DNA of 34,297 nt from Acidimicrobiaceae bacterium (GCA_003141815.1 PLNQ01000096.1:16396-50692), one strand, 5' to 3'; counted from the first letter of the stretch, positions 1 through 8,222 are shown. The notes: a model not told the origin generated them from the sequence alone. Numbers and translations are program-made.

Positions 1-1128
1 CAGACCGTTGCCGCCAGGGGCGATCGTCGCACCGAAGAGGTCACCCGAACCGTTTCGCACCAGCATTGACTTTGCCAGCTCACGTCCGGACGGACTGATT
101 TCCACAGCATTCCCGTCGTTGGCGTTCATGACAACCACGTCACCGTTCGGCGCCAGCGTTACACCGAGAGGGCCGTTGAGCCAGCCTCCCGAAGACAAGG
201 TCTTGGTTCCATCGACGAACGCCGTCATACGCGAAAGCGCGCTGGGAATTTCGGCGACTCGATTTTGGACAGTCTCCGCAACATAGAGGGTGCCGTTGCT
301 ACCAAGAGCAACCCCCGTCGCACCCTGCACGAAAGTGGCCTTGTTGGGCTTCGAGATAAATCCTGATCCGATGACCGTCGCGCTGATCATCCGCGGCGCG
401 GCGCTCGCGCTGAGCGAAATGCTGATTCTTACGATGGTGGACGAGTCACCACTCTGGGGAGTCGCACTCGTCCCCAGCGGCCGACTCAGCACGTTTGCGA
501 TGAAGAGATCGGCCCCAAATTTTGTAATGGTCTCGGACATGTCCCAGGGACCGTTGATGTTCGCGTTCGTCCACGTTTCAACGACCGCGCCGTTGTGATT
601 TAACACGATCAGGCAACCCGCGGGATTAACCAATGGCAGTGCGCCGCCTGCCCCTGCGGGCACGCTGCCAACGACCACCCAACCACCAGGGAGAATCGAA
701 AGTGCGGTGCTGAGACCTAAGCCACCCGGACATGATCGTGTATTTGGCAGCGATTTTATGGCGGCGAACGTTGTCAATGATCCCGTCGGCGACAGCTCCA
801 CGATGGTCGTGCCAGTGCCCTGCACGTTGGCCTTGTCATTAAAATTGCTTATAAGAGTGTCACCTTTTAGCAACTTGCCGGCCGTGATCGGGACAACCGC
901 GATCCCGTACGGATTGACATCGCCGTTCGCGGGGACGGTAGATCCCACGACCGTCGGAGAGCCCAGTGAGAGGAGAAAGGCGCTTTTAGCATTGCCTTGA
1001 GCACCGGCGGCGACCACTCCGCTCCACGCGAGTGCGGCCAAGCCCAGCACGACAACCGCCGTCGCAACTCGGTCGCCCTTGGACCAGCGCTTTTCTCTTG
1101 CGGACTTCACTCCCTGGTCTTTTGTCAT
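1..1128 (-). CDS. Secreted NHL/beta-propeller-like protein (3' end cut by window edge)
   Basis: The minus strand is open for 376 codons from an ATG at 1128 to the left edge, so the C-terminus is missing. The start follows a strong Shine-Dalgarno (GGGAGG, 6 nt spacing). The N-terminus is basic (MTKDQGVKSAREKRWSKGDR) and is followed by a hydrophobic stretch ending VVAAGAQG, a signal peptide, so the product is exported. The mature part has recurring blade-like motifs (NPYGIAVVP, GATGVALGSNGTLYVAE, GPLGVTLAPNGDVVVMN) of the kind seen in NHL or SMP-30-type beta-propellers. A role in binding or as a surface scaffold is inference; no catalytic motif is visible. It diverges from the beta-helix gene starting at 1626. 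Confidence 0.8.
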   Translation of the reverse strand, partial: MTKDQGVKSAREKRWSKGDRVATAVVVLGLAALAWSGVVAAGAQGNAKSAFLLSLGSPTVVGSTVPANGDVNPYGIAVVPITAGKLLKGDTLISNFNDKANVQGTGTTIVELSPTGSLTTFAAIKSLPNTRSCPGGLGLSTALSILPGGWVVVGSVPAGAGGALPLVNPAGCLIVLNHNGAVVETWTNANINGPWDMSETITKFGADLFIANVLSRPLGTSATPQSGDSSTIVRISISLSASAAPRMISATVIGSGFISKPNKATFVQGATGVALGSNGTLYVAETVQNRVAEIPSALSRMTAFVDGTKTLSSGGWLNGPLGVTLAPNGDVVVMNANDGNAVEISPSGRELAKSMLVRNGSGDLFGATIAPGGNGL

Positions 1129-1625
1129 TCGAATCCTCCCGTGAAACCTGATGGAGCGGCACGAAAAACTGCGCCACTAAGGAGTACGGAGGAACAGACC
1201 GATTAGTTCACCCAATTTTGAAATTGTGCGACCGATCCTTGCGCGAACGCGGACATCGGTACCATTTCTGACATGGCCGAGAGTCTCTCAACTTCTCAGA
1301 GAGACAGAAAACCAATGGAACGCCATCCATCTCGAAGAGGACGAGCGAACTCACAGTTGGTATCAAACCGTGCCGAGGGTCTCCACGGCCAGTATTGCTA
1401 CCACGGAGTCGGGGGCACCGCGTCTGGGTGCAAGCGCGGGTCTGCGTCCGGGTAACGGAGGCCTCGCTTCGCGGTGAATTGGGATTAGCACCTCTTCACG
1501 TGTTGTCGCCTTGCGTGTCACCGATCACGCGTCGCCAAGTTCCCCTGCGGCGGCGACAAAATTTAGAGCGGCGTACCCCCTGGTAAAGTTCATTCCTGCG
1601 AGGGACTTCTTCCAGGAGGCACGAA
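1129..1625. other. Intergenic region between divergent secreted-protein genes
   Basis: About 500 bases separate two divergent secreted-protein genes. The stretch holds the decayed methyltransferase start at 1254-1477, listed separately. The remainder (about 1480-1610) shows no convincing gene and must contain the promoter of the beta-helix gene. Confidence 0.6.
1254..1477 (+). pseudogene. Frameshifted 5' fragment of a SAM-dependent methyltransferase
   Basis: The ATG at 1273 begins MAESLSTSQR. After a +1 shift near 1300-1310 the frame continues NQWNAIHLEEDERTHSWYQ. This aligns with the first about 35 residues of the intact methyltransferase at 9355 (MVDSPLTPQERKEHWNAVHL, then DEKTRSWHQ). The match also extends upstream of the start: GGACATC, a TANCAT -10 box and the 7-base spacer to ATG are shared. 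Similarity is clear to about 1370 and doubtful after that; motif I (DVGGG) is not recognisable. This is a gene relic, not a working enzyme. Confidence 0.7.
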
Positions 1626-4190
1626 ATGACCGAGTGGAGACGGCACCGCTCGCGACGTCTTCTCGCCGATTGGCGCGCCCGAACAGGCTTGCTAGGTACT
1701 GGTACTGATCAGCGACGTTCCACGCGGCGCCCGCAACGACACCGCGTTTTGCTCCCCGCGAGCGTCCTTCTGCTGGGAGCGACCTCTTTGTTGTTACCCG
1801 CACAGTTGGCTGGAGCCAACTCTGCCGTGACCTTGTACGTCAGTACCTCGGGTCCAGCCACCACCGGTTGTACGACCTCGAGCCTCGCGTGTGGAACCAT
1901 TCAAGAAGCGATCACCGCGGCCGAGAGCTACGTCACGTCGGACGTTACGGTCCAGGTCGCCGCTGGCACGTATAACGAAAACGACACAATTAACGTTCCC
2001 TCAGGTGACACCCTCACGCTCCAAGGGAGCAGTCCCGGTTCACCAACGGCGAGCGGTGGCGGCGCGGGCAGCGTCTTCACCATTGCTGGCGGCACAGTGA
2101 CGCTCGACGATTTCACCATCACCAACGGAGTGACTGGGACCTCGGGCGGTGGTGTGGACAACCACGGCACCACCACGTTGACTGGCGACACGTTCGTGGG
2201 AAACTCGGCCACCACTTCTGGTGGTGGCGTCTTCAATGGGACGGTCGGCACGCTCATTTTGACCAATGACACAATCGTTGGAAACTCGGCCGGAACTAGT
2301 GGTGGCGGAGTCGACAACCAAGGCGTCGCCACCTTGTCCAATGACACGTTCTCGAGTGACTCTTCGACAATTGGCGGCGGGCTCGACAGCGAGGCGGGCG
2401 CCACGACGACGATCGCGGACTCGATTTTGAGCGGTGCTCCCTGTAGTGGAACCGTAAGCGACGGAGGCTACAACGTGGCGTCCGACACCGGCTGCAATTT
2501 CACCGGGACAGACGTCACAAACTCTTCCACGATCAATCTCGCCACGTCGCTGGCCGCGAACGGCTCGAACGGTCCCGTCACCCTCGCCATCGGGCGAAAC
2601 AGTTCCTCCTTCGAAGAGGTACCCGCTGCTAGCTGCACAAACTCAGTTGACGAACGTGGTGACCCCCGACCCGGCGTCGTCGGAGCTAACTGCGACGCGG
2701 GCGCCTTTGAGGTTCAAATATCGACGGCGTCTCTTAACCTTTCGGGAACCCCGGTTGTGGGGAATAACACCTTCAACGTGACCCTCACGGTGCCCGCCGG
2801 AGCACTCGCCCCGAGTGAGGGAGTGACCATCACGGACAGTTCAAACGCATCGTGCACGGCCTCGCTCAGCGAAAGCACGACCACACTTTTCTTCGGTAGT
2901 TGCACAATTAACAGCGAGTTCCCCGGCGAGACCGTGCGGGCCACCTACGACGCGGACGGCAATGACACGAACTATATCGAAGCAACTTCGAACGTCCTCA
3001 CCGTTGCCTCTGTCAACCAGGCCATTACTTTCACGTCGAGCATCCCGACGTCGCCCACCGTCGGTGAGACGTACACCGTCACGGCCTCCGGCGGCCCGTC
3101 GACCAACGCGGTCACCTTCTCGATCGATTCCTCCTCGACGTCGGGCGCGTGCACCATTTCGGGATCGAAGGTCTTTTTTACCGCCCTTGGTACCTGCGTC
3201 ATTGACGCGAATCAAGCGGGAAACGCGAACTACTCGGCCGCGCCCCAAGTGAGTCAGGCGCTTTCGATCCAGTCCGGAACTCAGACCATCGCCTTCTCCT
3301 CGAGTATCCCGGCATCACCCACCGTCGGGGGCACGTACTCCGTCGCGGCTACCGGCGGGACATCGGCGAACCCCATCATCTTTTCGATCGGCGCCACGTC
3401 GACGGCGGGCTCTTGCACCGTTTTGGCGTCAACGGTCACTTTCACCGCCGTGGGTACCTGCGTCATTGACGCGAATCAGGCCGGAAACGTGAACTACTCG
3501 GCCGCACTCCAGGTGAGCCAGAGCATTACGATCCTTCCGGGCGCCCAGGTGGTTAAGTTCAAGTCGAAAGTCCCGGCGACACCCATCGTCGGGGGCACGT
3601 ACGCCGTCGCGGCCACCGGCGGGCAGTCGACAAACCCCGTCATCTTTTCGATCGGCGCCACGTCGACCTCGGGCGCGTGCACCGTTTCGGGATCGACGGT
3701 CTCTTTCACCGCCGTGGGCACCTGCGTCATTGACGCAAATCAGGCGGGAAACGCGAACTACTCGGCCGCACTCCAGGTGAGTCAGCGCTTCACGATCCGC
3801 ACGTTGAGTACCACGCCCAAGATCGTCATCAATCGGTTCACGTTCGTGAAGTCGGGCCAAAACTTTAGTGAGTCGCTGAGGCTGAGTTGTGAAAGAGCCA
3901 CCTGTGCTGGCGTAGCCGAGTCGCTCGGAGTGATCACCACCACCAAACTCGTCAGTGTGAAGTCGGGTCGCTGGACCGTTACGAAGAAGGTCTCGAAGAC
4001 CACGACCGTCGTCCTGGTACGCGCGTCGTACCGGATCGCCCGGGCCAAGAACAAACTCTTCACCTTCGCCACCACCGCGAACGGCCGACGGGTGCTCGCC
4101 GAAGCAAACACCAAGACGCCGCTTCGTGCAACACTCACTGCTACGGTAACGGGCGGTGCTACGGCGACAATGAACGTCACGGTGCATTAG
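1626..4190 (+). CDS. Large secreted beta-helix protein with Ig-like repeats
   Basis: This 854-residue protein starts at an ATG preceded by a good ribosome site (AGGAGG at 1613-1618). An Arg-rich N-terminal extension of about 38 residues precedes a hydrophobic signal segment (VLLPASVLLLGATSLLLPA). Residues of about 70-350 look like a right-handed parallel beta-helix, with repeated NNT/GGG-rich coils (TSGGGVDN, TSGGGVFN) and an entry motif CGTIQEAI. The helix ends in a 'choice-of-anchor Q' style motif (DERGDPRP, then NCDAGAFE). After an Ig-like stretch come three 88-residue repeats (about residues 465-728), each with SPTVGGTY, FSIGATST and GTCVIDANQAGN. A beta-rich domain of about 120 residues closes the protein. 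It is probably a surface adhesin or matrix protein; the function is inferred from architecture. It converges on the SipW gene. Confidence 0.88.
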   Translation: MTEWRRHRSRRLLADWRARTGLLGTGTDQRRSTRRPQRHRVLLPASVLLLGATSLLLPAQLAGANSAVTLYVSTSGPATTGCTTSSLACGTIQEAITAAESYVTSDVTVQVAAGTYNENDTINVPSGDTLTLQGSSPGSPTASGGGAGSVFTIAGGTVTLDDFTITNGVTGTSGGGVDNHGTTTLTGDTFVGNSATTSGGGVFNGTVGTLILTNDTIVGNSAGTSGGGVDNQGVATLSNDTFSSDSSTIGGGLDSEAGATTTIADSILSGAPCSGTVSDGGYNVASDTGCNFTGTDVTNSSTINLATSLAANGSNGPVTLAIGRNSSSFEEVPAASCTNSVDERGDPRPGVVGANCDAGAFEVQISTASLNLSGTPVVGNNTFNVTLTVPAGALAPSEGVTITDSSNASCTASLSESTTTLFFGSCTINSEFPGETVRATYDADGNDTNYIEATSNVLTVASVNQAITFTSSIPTSPTVGETYTVTASGGPSTNAVTFSIDSSSTSGACTISGSKVFFTALGTCVIDANQAGNANYSAAPQVSQALSIQSGTQTIAFSSSIPASPTVGGTYSVAATGGTSANPIIFSIGATSTAGSCTVLASTVTFTAVGTCVIDANQAGNVNYSAALQVSQSITILPGAQVVKFKSKVPATPIVGGTYAVAATGGQSTNPVIFSIGATSTSGACTVSGSTVSFTAVGTCVIDANQAGNANYSAALQVSQRFTIRTLSTTPKIVINRFTFVKSGQNFSESLRLSCERATCAGVAESLGVITTTKLVSVKSGRWTVTKKVSKTTTVVLVRASYRIARAKNKLFTFATTANGRRVLAEANTKTPLRATLTATVTGGATATMNVTVH
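3018..3809 (+). repeat. Three tandem 264-bp coding repeats
   Basis: Units begin at 3018, 3282 and 3546, exactly 264 bp (88 codons) apart. Their DNA is very similar, most of all the block encoding GTCVIDANQAGN and NYSA. The period and low divergence point to recent tandem duplication or gene conversion of an Ig-like module. Confidence 0.9.
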
Positions 4191-4220
4191 AACGATTCTC
4201 CACGCGACGTGACGTAGGGT

Positions 4221-4238
4221 GAGTCCGCCTTAAGACTC
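4221..4238. terminator. Weak hairpin between convergent genes
   Basis: GAGTC and GACTC arms of five pairs flank an 8-base loop, in the 53 bases between the converging stops of the beta-helix gene and sipW. There is no T-run on either strand, so a terminator role is only plausible by position. Confidence 0.25.
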
Positions 4239-4243
4239 GGCCG

Positions 4244-5056
4244 CTATCGCTTTGACTTCTTCTTCCGGTCGTGCTTTCGCGGCGGCGCATCAGTGAGGTC
4301 CGGGCTAGTCGCCACGACGCTGGAGGTGACGGTTTCGTCGACATCCGCGTTGGCAGGCGGCGAGTCAAGCGGATCGTTCGTCTCGAGGTCGTTCGTATCG
4401 AGGTCGTTCGTCTCGAGGTCGTCCGGGCTCTGACGCTCGCCGCGTCGTCGTGGTCTGAAAATGGTTGTCGAGGCGAGTGCCAACAAAATGACTCCGGTGG
4501 CGAGAAGGACCAAACCGCGGTGGTTCTGATAGGCGACGGACGCGTAGCCGAACAGAGGCAGCGACCAACGAACGATGTAGACGTACTTGCCGTGAATCGT
4601 CAGCGTCCACGGGTCTTTGACGTTGTTCGCGTCACCTTGAGTCCTGACGACAAACTGGCCCGATTTATTCTTTGTCAACACGACGATACGGTGCACCATG
4701 ATGTTGGACGGGTTTAGGGGATTTTTGAACACCATCACGTCACGCAGGGCGAGTTGGTCCATCGGAATACGTTCACTGATCACGATGCCTCCCACGGCGA
4801 ATCCCGGGCGCATGCTGCCGGAGACGACCGGGTTAACTTGCCAGGTTCCTTGAACCAAAGCCACGCTCGCGATAGTCACCACAGCCACCGCCGCGAGCAC
4901 GAGAACGGCGGAGACGATTCTGCGGATCCATTTGGCAACGGTTGCCAACGTCGACCAATAGTGACGCGCAACGACACTCGAAGCGTCGTCCTCCGTCGAT
5001 GAACTTTCGACGACCGTGTCAGAGGTGGTCTCCTTGGTCTTCGAACGTTTTGACAA
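4244..5056 (-). CDS. sipW: SipW-type (S26B) signal peptidase I
   Basis: A membrane signal peptidase that should cleave the leader peptides of the three fibre subunits encoded just upstream. The catalytic Ser81 lies in SGSMRPG and, as in SipW/ER-type enzymes, a His (His122 in IMVHRIV) replaces the Lys of ordinary SPase I. GDANNVKDPW is the conserved acidic box. One membrane helix precedes the active site (about 46-70) and one follows it (about 181-200). A cytoplasmic tail of about 70 residues then carries LETND repeats and ends in a basic KHDRKKKSKR. I chose the TTG at 5056 because GGGGGAG lies 5 bases upstream. An in-frame TTG at 5170 would add 38 residues without a good ribosome site. It is last in the fibre gene run, 182 bases after the previous stop. 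The S26B assignment is firm; substrate pairing is inferred from context. Confidence 0.9.
   Translation of the reverse strand: MSKRSKTKETTSDTVVESSSTEDDASSVVARHYWSTLATVAKWIRRIVSAVLVLAAVAVVTIASVALVQGTWQVNPVVSGSMRPGFAVGGIVISERIPMDQLALRDVMVFKNPLNPSNIMVHRIVVLTKNKSGQFVVRTQGDANNVKDPWTLTIHGKYVYIVRWSLPLFGYASVAYQNHRGLVLLATGVILLALASTTIFRPRRRGERQSPDDLETNDLDTNDLETNDPLDSPPANADVDETVTSSVVATSPDLTDAPPRKHDRKKKSKR
4374..4418 (-). repeat. 15-bp x3 tandem repeat in sipW tail
   Basis: Three near-identical 15-base units (4374-4388, 4389-4403, 4404-4418) encode LETND, LDTND and LETND in the cytoplasmic tail of the signal peptidase. In-frame units of this kind can expand or contract without breaking the gene. Confidence 0.85.
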
Positions 5057-5238
5057 TGTCGCTCCCCCAGTGGCGCGGTACGATGCACCTAATATCCCCG
5101 GTTTTGTGCCGTTCCCCGTCAAAAGCGGATGCGGGTAATAGTAATCATTCGCTCGTCCACCGCTCAACAACCGCGAACGACCTCTATCAAGACACCGCCG
5201 GTCACGCTTGCGCGGTTTCTTTCAAGTCGGACACCTTC

Positions 5239-6435
5239 CTATGGTGAGACCGTGAGCGTGTAGTTCCAGGAGCAGGAGTCGCCGTGGTCGTCGGAGTCTC
5301 TTCCCGAGACCTTGTACTTGCCGGCTGACAATCTGCCGTTTGAGGTGATCACGCCGTTACTCGAGACGTGCAAGTGAGTGTTGGACGACGTAACGCTGTA
5401 GTTAGCCGTACTCCCCCACCCATCGTTGACGATATGGTCGCTGAAGTTGCCATTCGTATCCCGCGAGTTCACGCTCTTGTCCTTGGACACGGTGCAACTA
5501 TTGTTCTCCCCCGTCACCGTGAGGGTGTAGGTCCACGTACCGGTATCGCCAGAAGCGTCCGAGTCGGTGCCCGAGACCGTGTAGGTGCCGGCCGATAATT
5601 TGCCACTGGTAGATATGTCGCCCCCACTCGAGACAATGAGGTGGACGTTGGAGAGTGTCGTGACGAACGTGACCCGGCCTTTCTGGCCAGTGGTCTCGAG
5701 TTCATCCTCGAACCGAGAACTCTTATCCGTCGACGTGGTGTTCGAGAACGGCGCGACCTGGTTGATGACCCCGCCCACGCCCACATAACTTACTGCGACG
5801 GTCGGCGTGATCGACCCGCCTTCAGCTGGGTTCGTAAGTGCGAACGCGCCGGCGTTTGCTTTTCCCGTCGAGTACGACGCAGTGGTGCTGTACTGCCCGG
5901 AGAACCCGTTCAGGGGAACCGGGCTGTATCCCGTAAAGGCGTTACCGCAACCTGTCTTCTCGTTCGGTCCGGCGTAGTACACGACGGTGTAGGTATCGGT
6001 GGCTCCCGGAGCGAGGGTCAGATGGCTGATGGCACTCTGGCCGTAACCTTCCACAGTGGTCAGTGGCTCATTGAAGAAGACGTTACCGTTGCTGTAGAAA
6101 CACGCCCACGTTTCGCTTTCGAACGTGGTGTTGGTGTGGTGATCGCTTAGTTGCAAGGCGACCCCGCTCGCGGTCATGGTGCCATTATTGGTGATCGTGA
6201 TGAGATTGGGCACGGTCATGAACGACGATCCAGTGTGTCCCAAGGGAGCCAGCGTAATGTTGGGGGTGCCGTTGCCAGTAGCCCCGCTCGCCGACAGAAC
6301 CACGCTGAGGCCCTGGGTCGAAATCGACTCGCTGTCACTTTCTTTACTGTTACTGGAGGCGTAAGCGACGGACCCAATTAATAAAACACTCATGATTCCC
6401 GGCATTCCTACCGCGGCGAACTTGCGAAGGTTCAT
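5239..6435 (-). CDS. TasA/camelysin-like protein with C-terminal tandem repeats
   Basis: A 398-residue secreted protein and third subunit gene of the fibre locus. Its ATG lies in a purine-rich context (AAGGAATGGAG just upstream). Residues of about 45-215 are clearly homologous to the 206-residue subunit at 7434: both have SSFM.(T/S)P.LIT(I)NN.G, a Cys in an aromatic/Ser context (ACFYSNG vs MCLYSDG), an FYAG/YYAG strand and a second Cys in TGCGN. The leader lacks the ATF motif of its two sisters (it reads SVAYASSNS), so cleavage may differ. After a linker come two related modules of about 90 residues with LSAGTYTVSGTDSD and LSAGKYKVSGRDSD. These are cadherin- or Ig-like and rich in Asp. It may cap, anchor or decorate fibres; that is inference. 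Confidence 0.8.
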   Translation of the reverse strand: MNLRKFAAVGMPGIMSVLLIGSVAYASSNSKESDSESISTQGLSVVLSASGATGNGTPNITLAPLGHTGSSFMTVPNLITITNNGTMTASGVALQLSDHHTNTTFESETWACFYSNGNVFFNEPLTTVEGYGQSAISHLTLAPGATDTYTVVYYAGPNEKTGCGNAFTGYSPVPLNGFSGQYSTTASYSTGKANAGAFALTNPAEGGSITPTVAVSYVGVGGVINQVAPFSNTTSTDKSSRFEDELETTGQKGRVTFVTTLSNVHLIVSSGGDISTSGKLSAGTYTVSGTDSDASGDTGTWTYTLTVTGENNSCTVSKDKSVNSRDTNGNFSDHIVNDGWGSTANYSVTSSNTHLHVSSNGVITSNGRLSAGKYKVSGRDSDDHGDSCSWNYTLTVSP

Positions 6436-6506
6436 TTCTCCATTCCTTCGCTCTTGCGAGGGGAACTGCGTGTCTGCACTACGAAGCGCGGCATGTCGAA
6501 GTTCCC

Positions 6507-7241
6507 CTAGCCCTGGTACGTCAACTCGGCGCTGATGGCAATACTTTGGCCCGTGGAATCGCCGTTCAGGGTGGGCGCTTCACTCACGCCTGGCGTCGCC
6601 GTGCTACCAACGCCGACCAACTGATAGGTCCCATTCACGAGTCCGGTTGCGTTGGTGAAACTGGTGCCGCACGCCGTGGGCTCACTTCCGGCGTAGACGT
6701 CGATAACGAAGTTGTCAGTCGGTCCTGAAGTTGCGGTTGCGGTCGCCCCCGGGATTGACAGGGTATCGCCACTGAGGGCGTAGGACGTGCCGAGAAACGA
6801 GGTCAACGGGCCGTTGTAAAGCAAATAATTGGTAGTGCCAGTCCCGATACCCGTGCTGGTCGCGCAAACGTAGGCTTCGGCCTCCAGTTGGGAGCCGGCC
6901 CCCGCGTTTAGCACCCAAGTCGGATCGGTCACTGGAATAGTGCCGGTGTTAGTCGCAGTAACTTGTTCGTCGCCAGTGGTGAACGATGGACTAGATGGTG
7001 TATCAGGAGCGAATGTCAGTTTCGTGCCGTCAGGCGAAAGAGTATACAAAGTATTGCTCGCGTCAACTGGGCAATTGGCTCCACTGACGCATGATCCCGA
7101 TAACGTTGGGTCAACTGTGCCGACGGTGATCGTCTGGCCACTAGCCGTGCTGGTAGTGAACGTGGCGTGAACTCCAACGCCAGTCAAACTTAAACTCGCG
7201 ATGCTCATCACCACGATTGTTGGAATCAGACGATGTTTCAT
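6507..7241 (-). CDS. SipW-dependent-type TasA-like fibre subunit
   Basis: A 244-residue secreted protein. The leader (LSLTGVGVHATFTTSTASGQ) has the GVG.(H)ATF-type boundary typical of proteins processed by SipW. The mature domain is more diverged than its neighbours but keeps two key Cys positions (AYVCATSTG and TACGTS) and the VYAGSEP strand, so a TasA/CalY-like jelly-roll is likely. It has an extra Cys pair near the N-terminus (GSCVSGANCPVD). No strong ribosome site is visible (GAAG, 16 bases before the ATG), which together with the upstream hairpin suggests weaker expression than the first gene. It lies 71 bases before the next subunit gene in the same direction. Confidence 0.8.
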   Translation of the reverse strand: MKHRLIPTIVVMSIASLSLTGVGVHATFTTSTASGQTITVGTVDPTLSGSCVSGANCPVDASNTLYTLSPDGTKLTFAPDTPSSPSFTTGDEQVTATNTGTIPVTDPTWVLNAGAGSQLEAEAYVCATSTGIGTGTTNYLLYNGPLTSFLGTSYALSGDTLSIPGATATATSGPTDNFVIDVYAGSEPTACGTSFTNATGLVNGTYQLVGVGSTATPGVSEAPTLNGDSTGQSIAISAELTYQG

Positions 7242-7380
7242 ATCATTTCAACTTTTCTTCGATCTTGCACGTTGCCGAGTACCGCTTGTTTGGTTCGACG
7301 TCACTTTGGTAACTACTCCAGGATTCGCAATCCAGGGCGCCTACGAGTGCCAAAACAACCTCCTAGTCTCGATGCGCCAA

Positions 7381-7421
7381 CTAATGCTGGGGGAAACCCG
7401 TCAGGGTTCCCCCAGCATTAG
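7381..7421 (-). terminator. Strong hairpin between first and second fibre genes
   Basis: The arms 7381-7399 and 7404-7421 pair over 18 bases with one bulged A and a 4-base loop. The hairpin sits 13 bases after the stop of the first subunit gene and 140 bases before the next start. There is no T-run after it on the minus strand, so it may act as a partial terminator or an mRNA 3'-end protector rather than a full stop. Confidence 0.65.
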
Positions 7422-7433
7422 GGGCAAAACTAC

Positions 7434-8054
7434 TTAGCCGTTGTAAATGATCGTAATAGTCACATCGGCACTGCCGCCCTCTGAGTCATTCTGAAGAGTT
7501 CCCGCGTTACTGTTGCCAGCAACGGGGTAGGCCACGTTTTGTATTCCCGTCGTGTTGCCACAGCCTGTTGCCTGCGAACCCGCGTAGAACACAACCCAAT
7601 ACGTGTCCGAACCGCCCGCTGGCACCGGACCAACCCAGCCGAACTGACCTGCAGCAACGAAGTTAGCAATTGTGCCGTTGTAGGTGACATAACCGTCACT
7701 GTAAAGACACATGGACATCTCGCTCGCCACAGCACTGCTGCCAGAGTTAGTCGCCTGCATTTGAATTTCGTTCGCTGGAAGGCTACCCGAGTTATTGATC
7801 GTTATTAACTCCGGAGTCGACATAAACGACGACGCAACATTGGTGACCGCAGGCAACGTCAAAGTCGGCGTCCCGCTACCCGAAGCTCCCGCATCAGTAG
7901 ATGCCAGCGTGATGGCGATGTTCCCGGCCGTGACCGACTGTGAACTTTGCGTTTGAGCCACGAACGTGGCGTGAGCGCCGACGCCGATCAGGCCTACGCC
8001 CGCGATGCTCAATGCCCCCATCATTGCGATACCCTTAATTTTGAATAATTTCAT
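7434..8054 (-). CDS. TasA/camelysin-like major fibre subunit
   Basis: A 206-residue secreted protein, first gene of the fibre run. The ATG at 8054 has a good ribosome site (GGGAGA, 9-base spacing). The leader IAGVGLIGVGAHATF is a textbook SipW-dependent signal peptide. The mature part has the TasA/CalY features: SSFMSTPELITINNSG (first strand pair), MCLYSDG, VVFYAGSQATGCGN and a C-terminal VTITIIYNG strand. The two Cys could form a disulphide. TasA forms amyloid-like matrix fibres in Bacillus, and camelysin/CalY is its relative; assembly here is inference. Having the best ribosome site, the first position and a hairpin directly downstream suggests it is the most abundant subunit. Confidence 0.85.
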   Translation of the reverse strand: MKLFKIKGIAMMGALSIAGVGLIGVGAHATFVAQTQSSQSVTAGNIAITLASTDAGASGSGTPTLTLPAVTNVASSFMSTPELITINNSGSLPANEIQMQATNSGSSAVASEMSMCLYSDGYVTYNGTIANFVAAGQFGWVGPVPAGGSDTYWVVFYAGSQATGCGNTTGIQNVAYPVAGNSNAGTLQNDSEGGSADVTITIIYNG

Positions 8055-8110
8055 GTTGTTTGGTCTCCCGTTAGTTGATTGGTTTGGATGTTTTTGTCAT
8101 GCGGGCGTCG

Positions 8111-8222
8111 GGTTCGCCATTCGCTCCCCACGGACCGGGCGACCAAAGATGGCCCGTGGATCAAAGCGTCACCCTTTACTGCCAGGGGGTTCCCCAAAGG
8201 GAAGTCCCTGCTGATGCGAACC
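8111..8222 (-). promoter_or_regulatory. Structured RNA domain in 5' leader (riboswitch-like candidate)
   Basis: On the minus strand a perfect 7-bp closing helix (8216-8222 with 8111-8117) encloses two or three hairpins. One joins CAGGG/CCCTG and TTCCC/GGGAA (8183-8210), one joins CCACGG/CCGTGG (8128-8159), and a short AAAG/CTTT pair lies between them. The domain ends 56 bases before the fibre-subunit ATG. I could not match it to a named class; the cyclic-di-GMP and cyclic-di-AMP consensus cores are not convincingly present. Confidence 0.3.

Noticed and set aside
3429..4187. Open minus-strand frame of 252 codons inside the beta-helix gene
   Set aside because: It lies fully antisense to a well-supported gene, its translation is low-complexity and Arg/Asp-rich, and it has no start signal.
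8111..8222. Assignment of the leader to a cyclic-di-GMP or cyclic-di-AMP riboswitch
   Set aside because: Fragments such as GGGUGACGC and GGGGAACC recall parts of those classes, but the order and the conserved cores do not fit.
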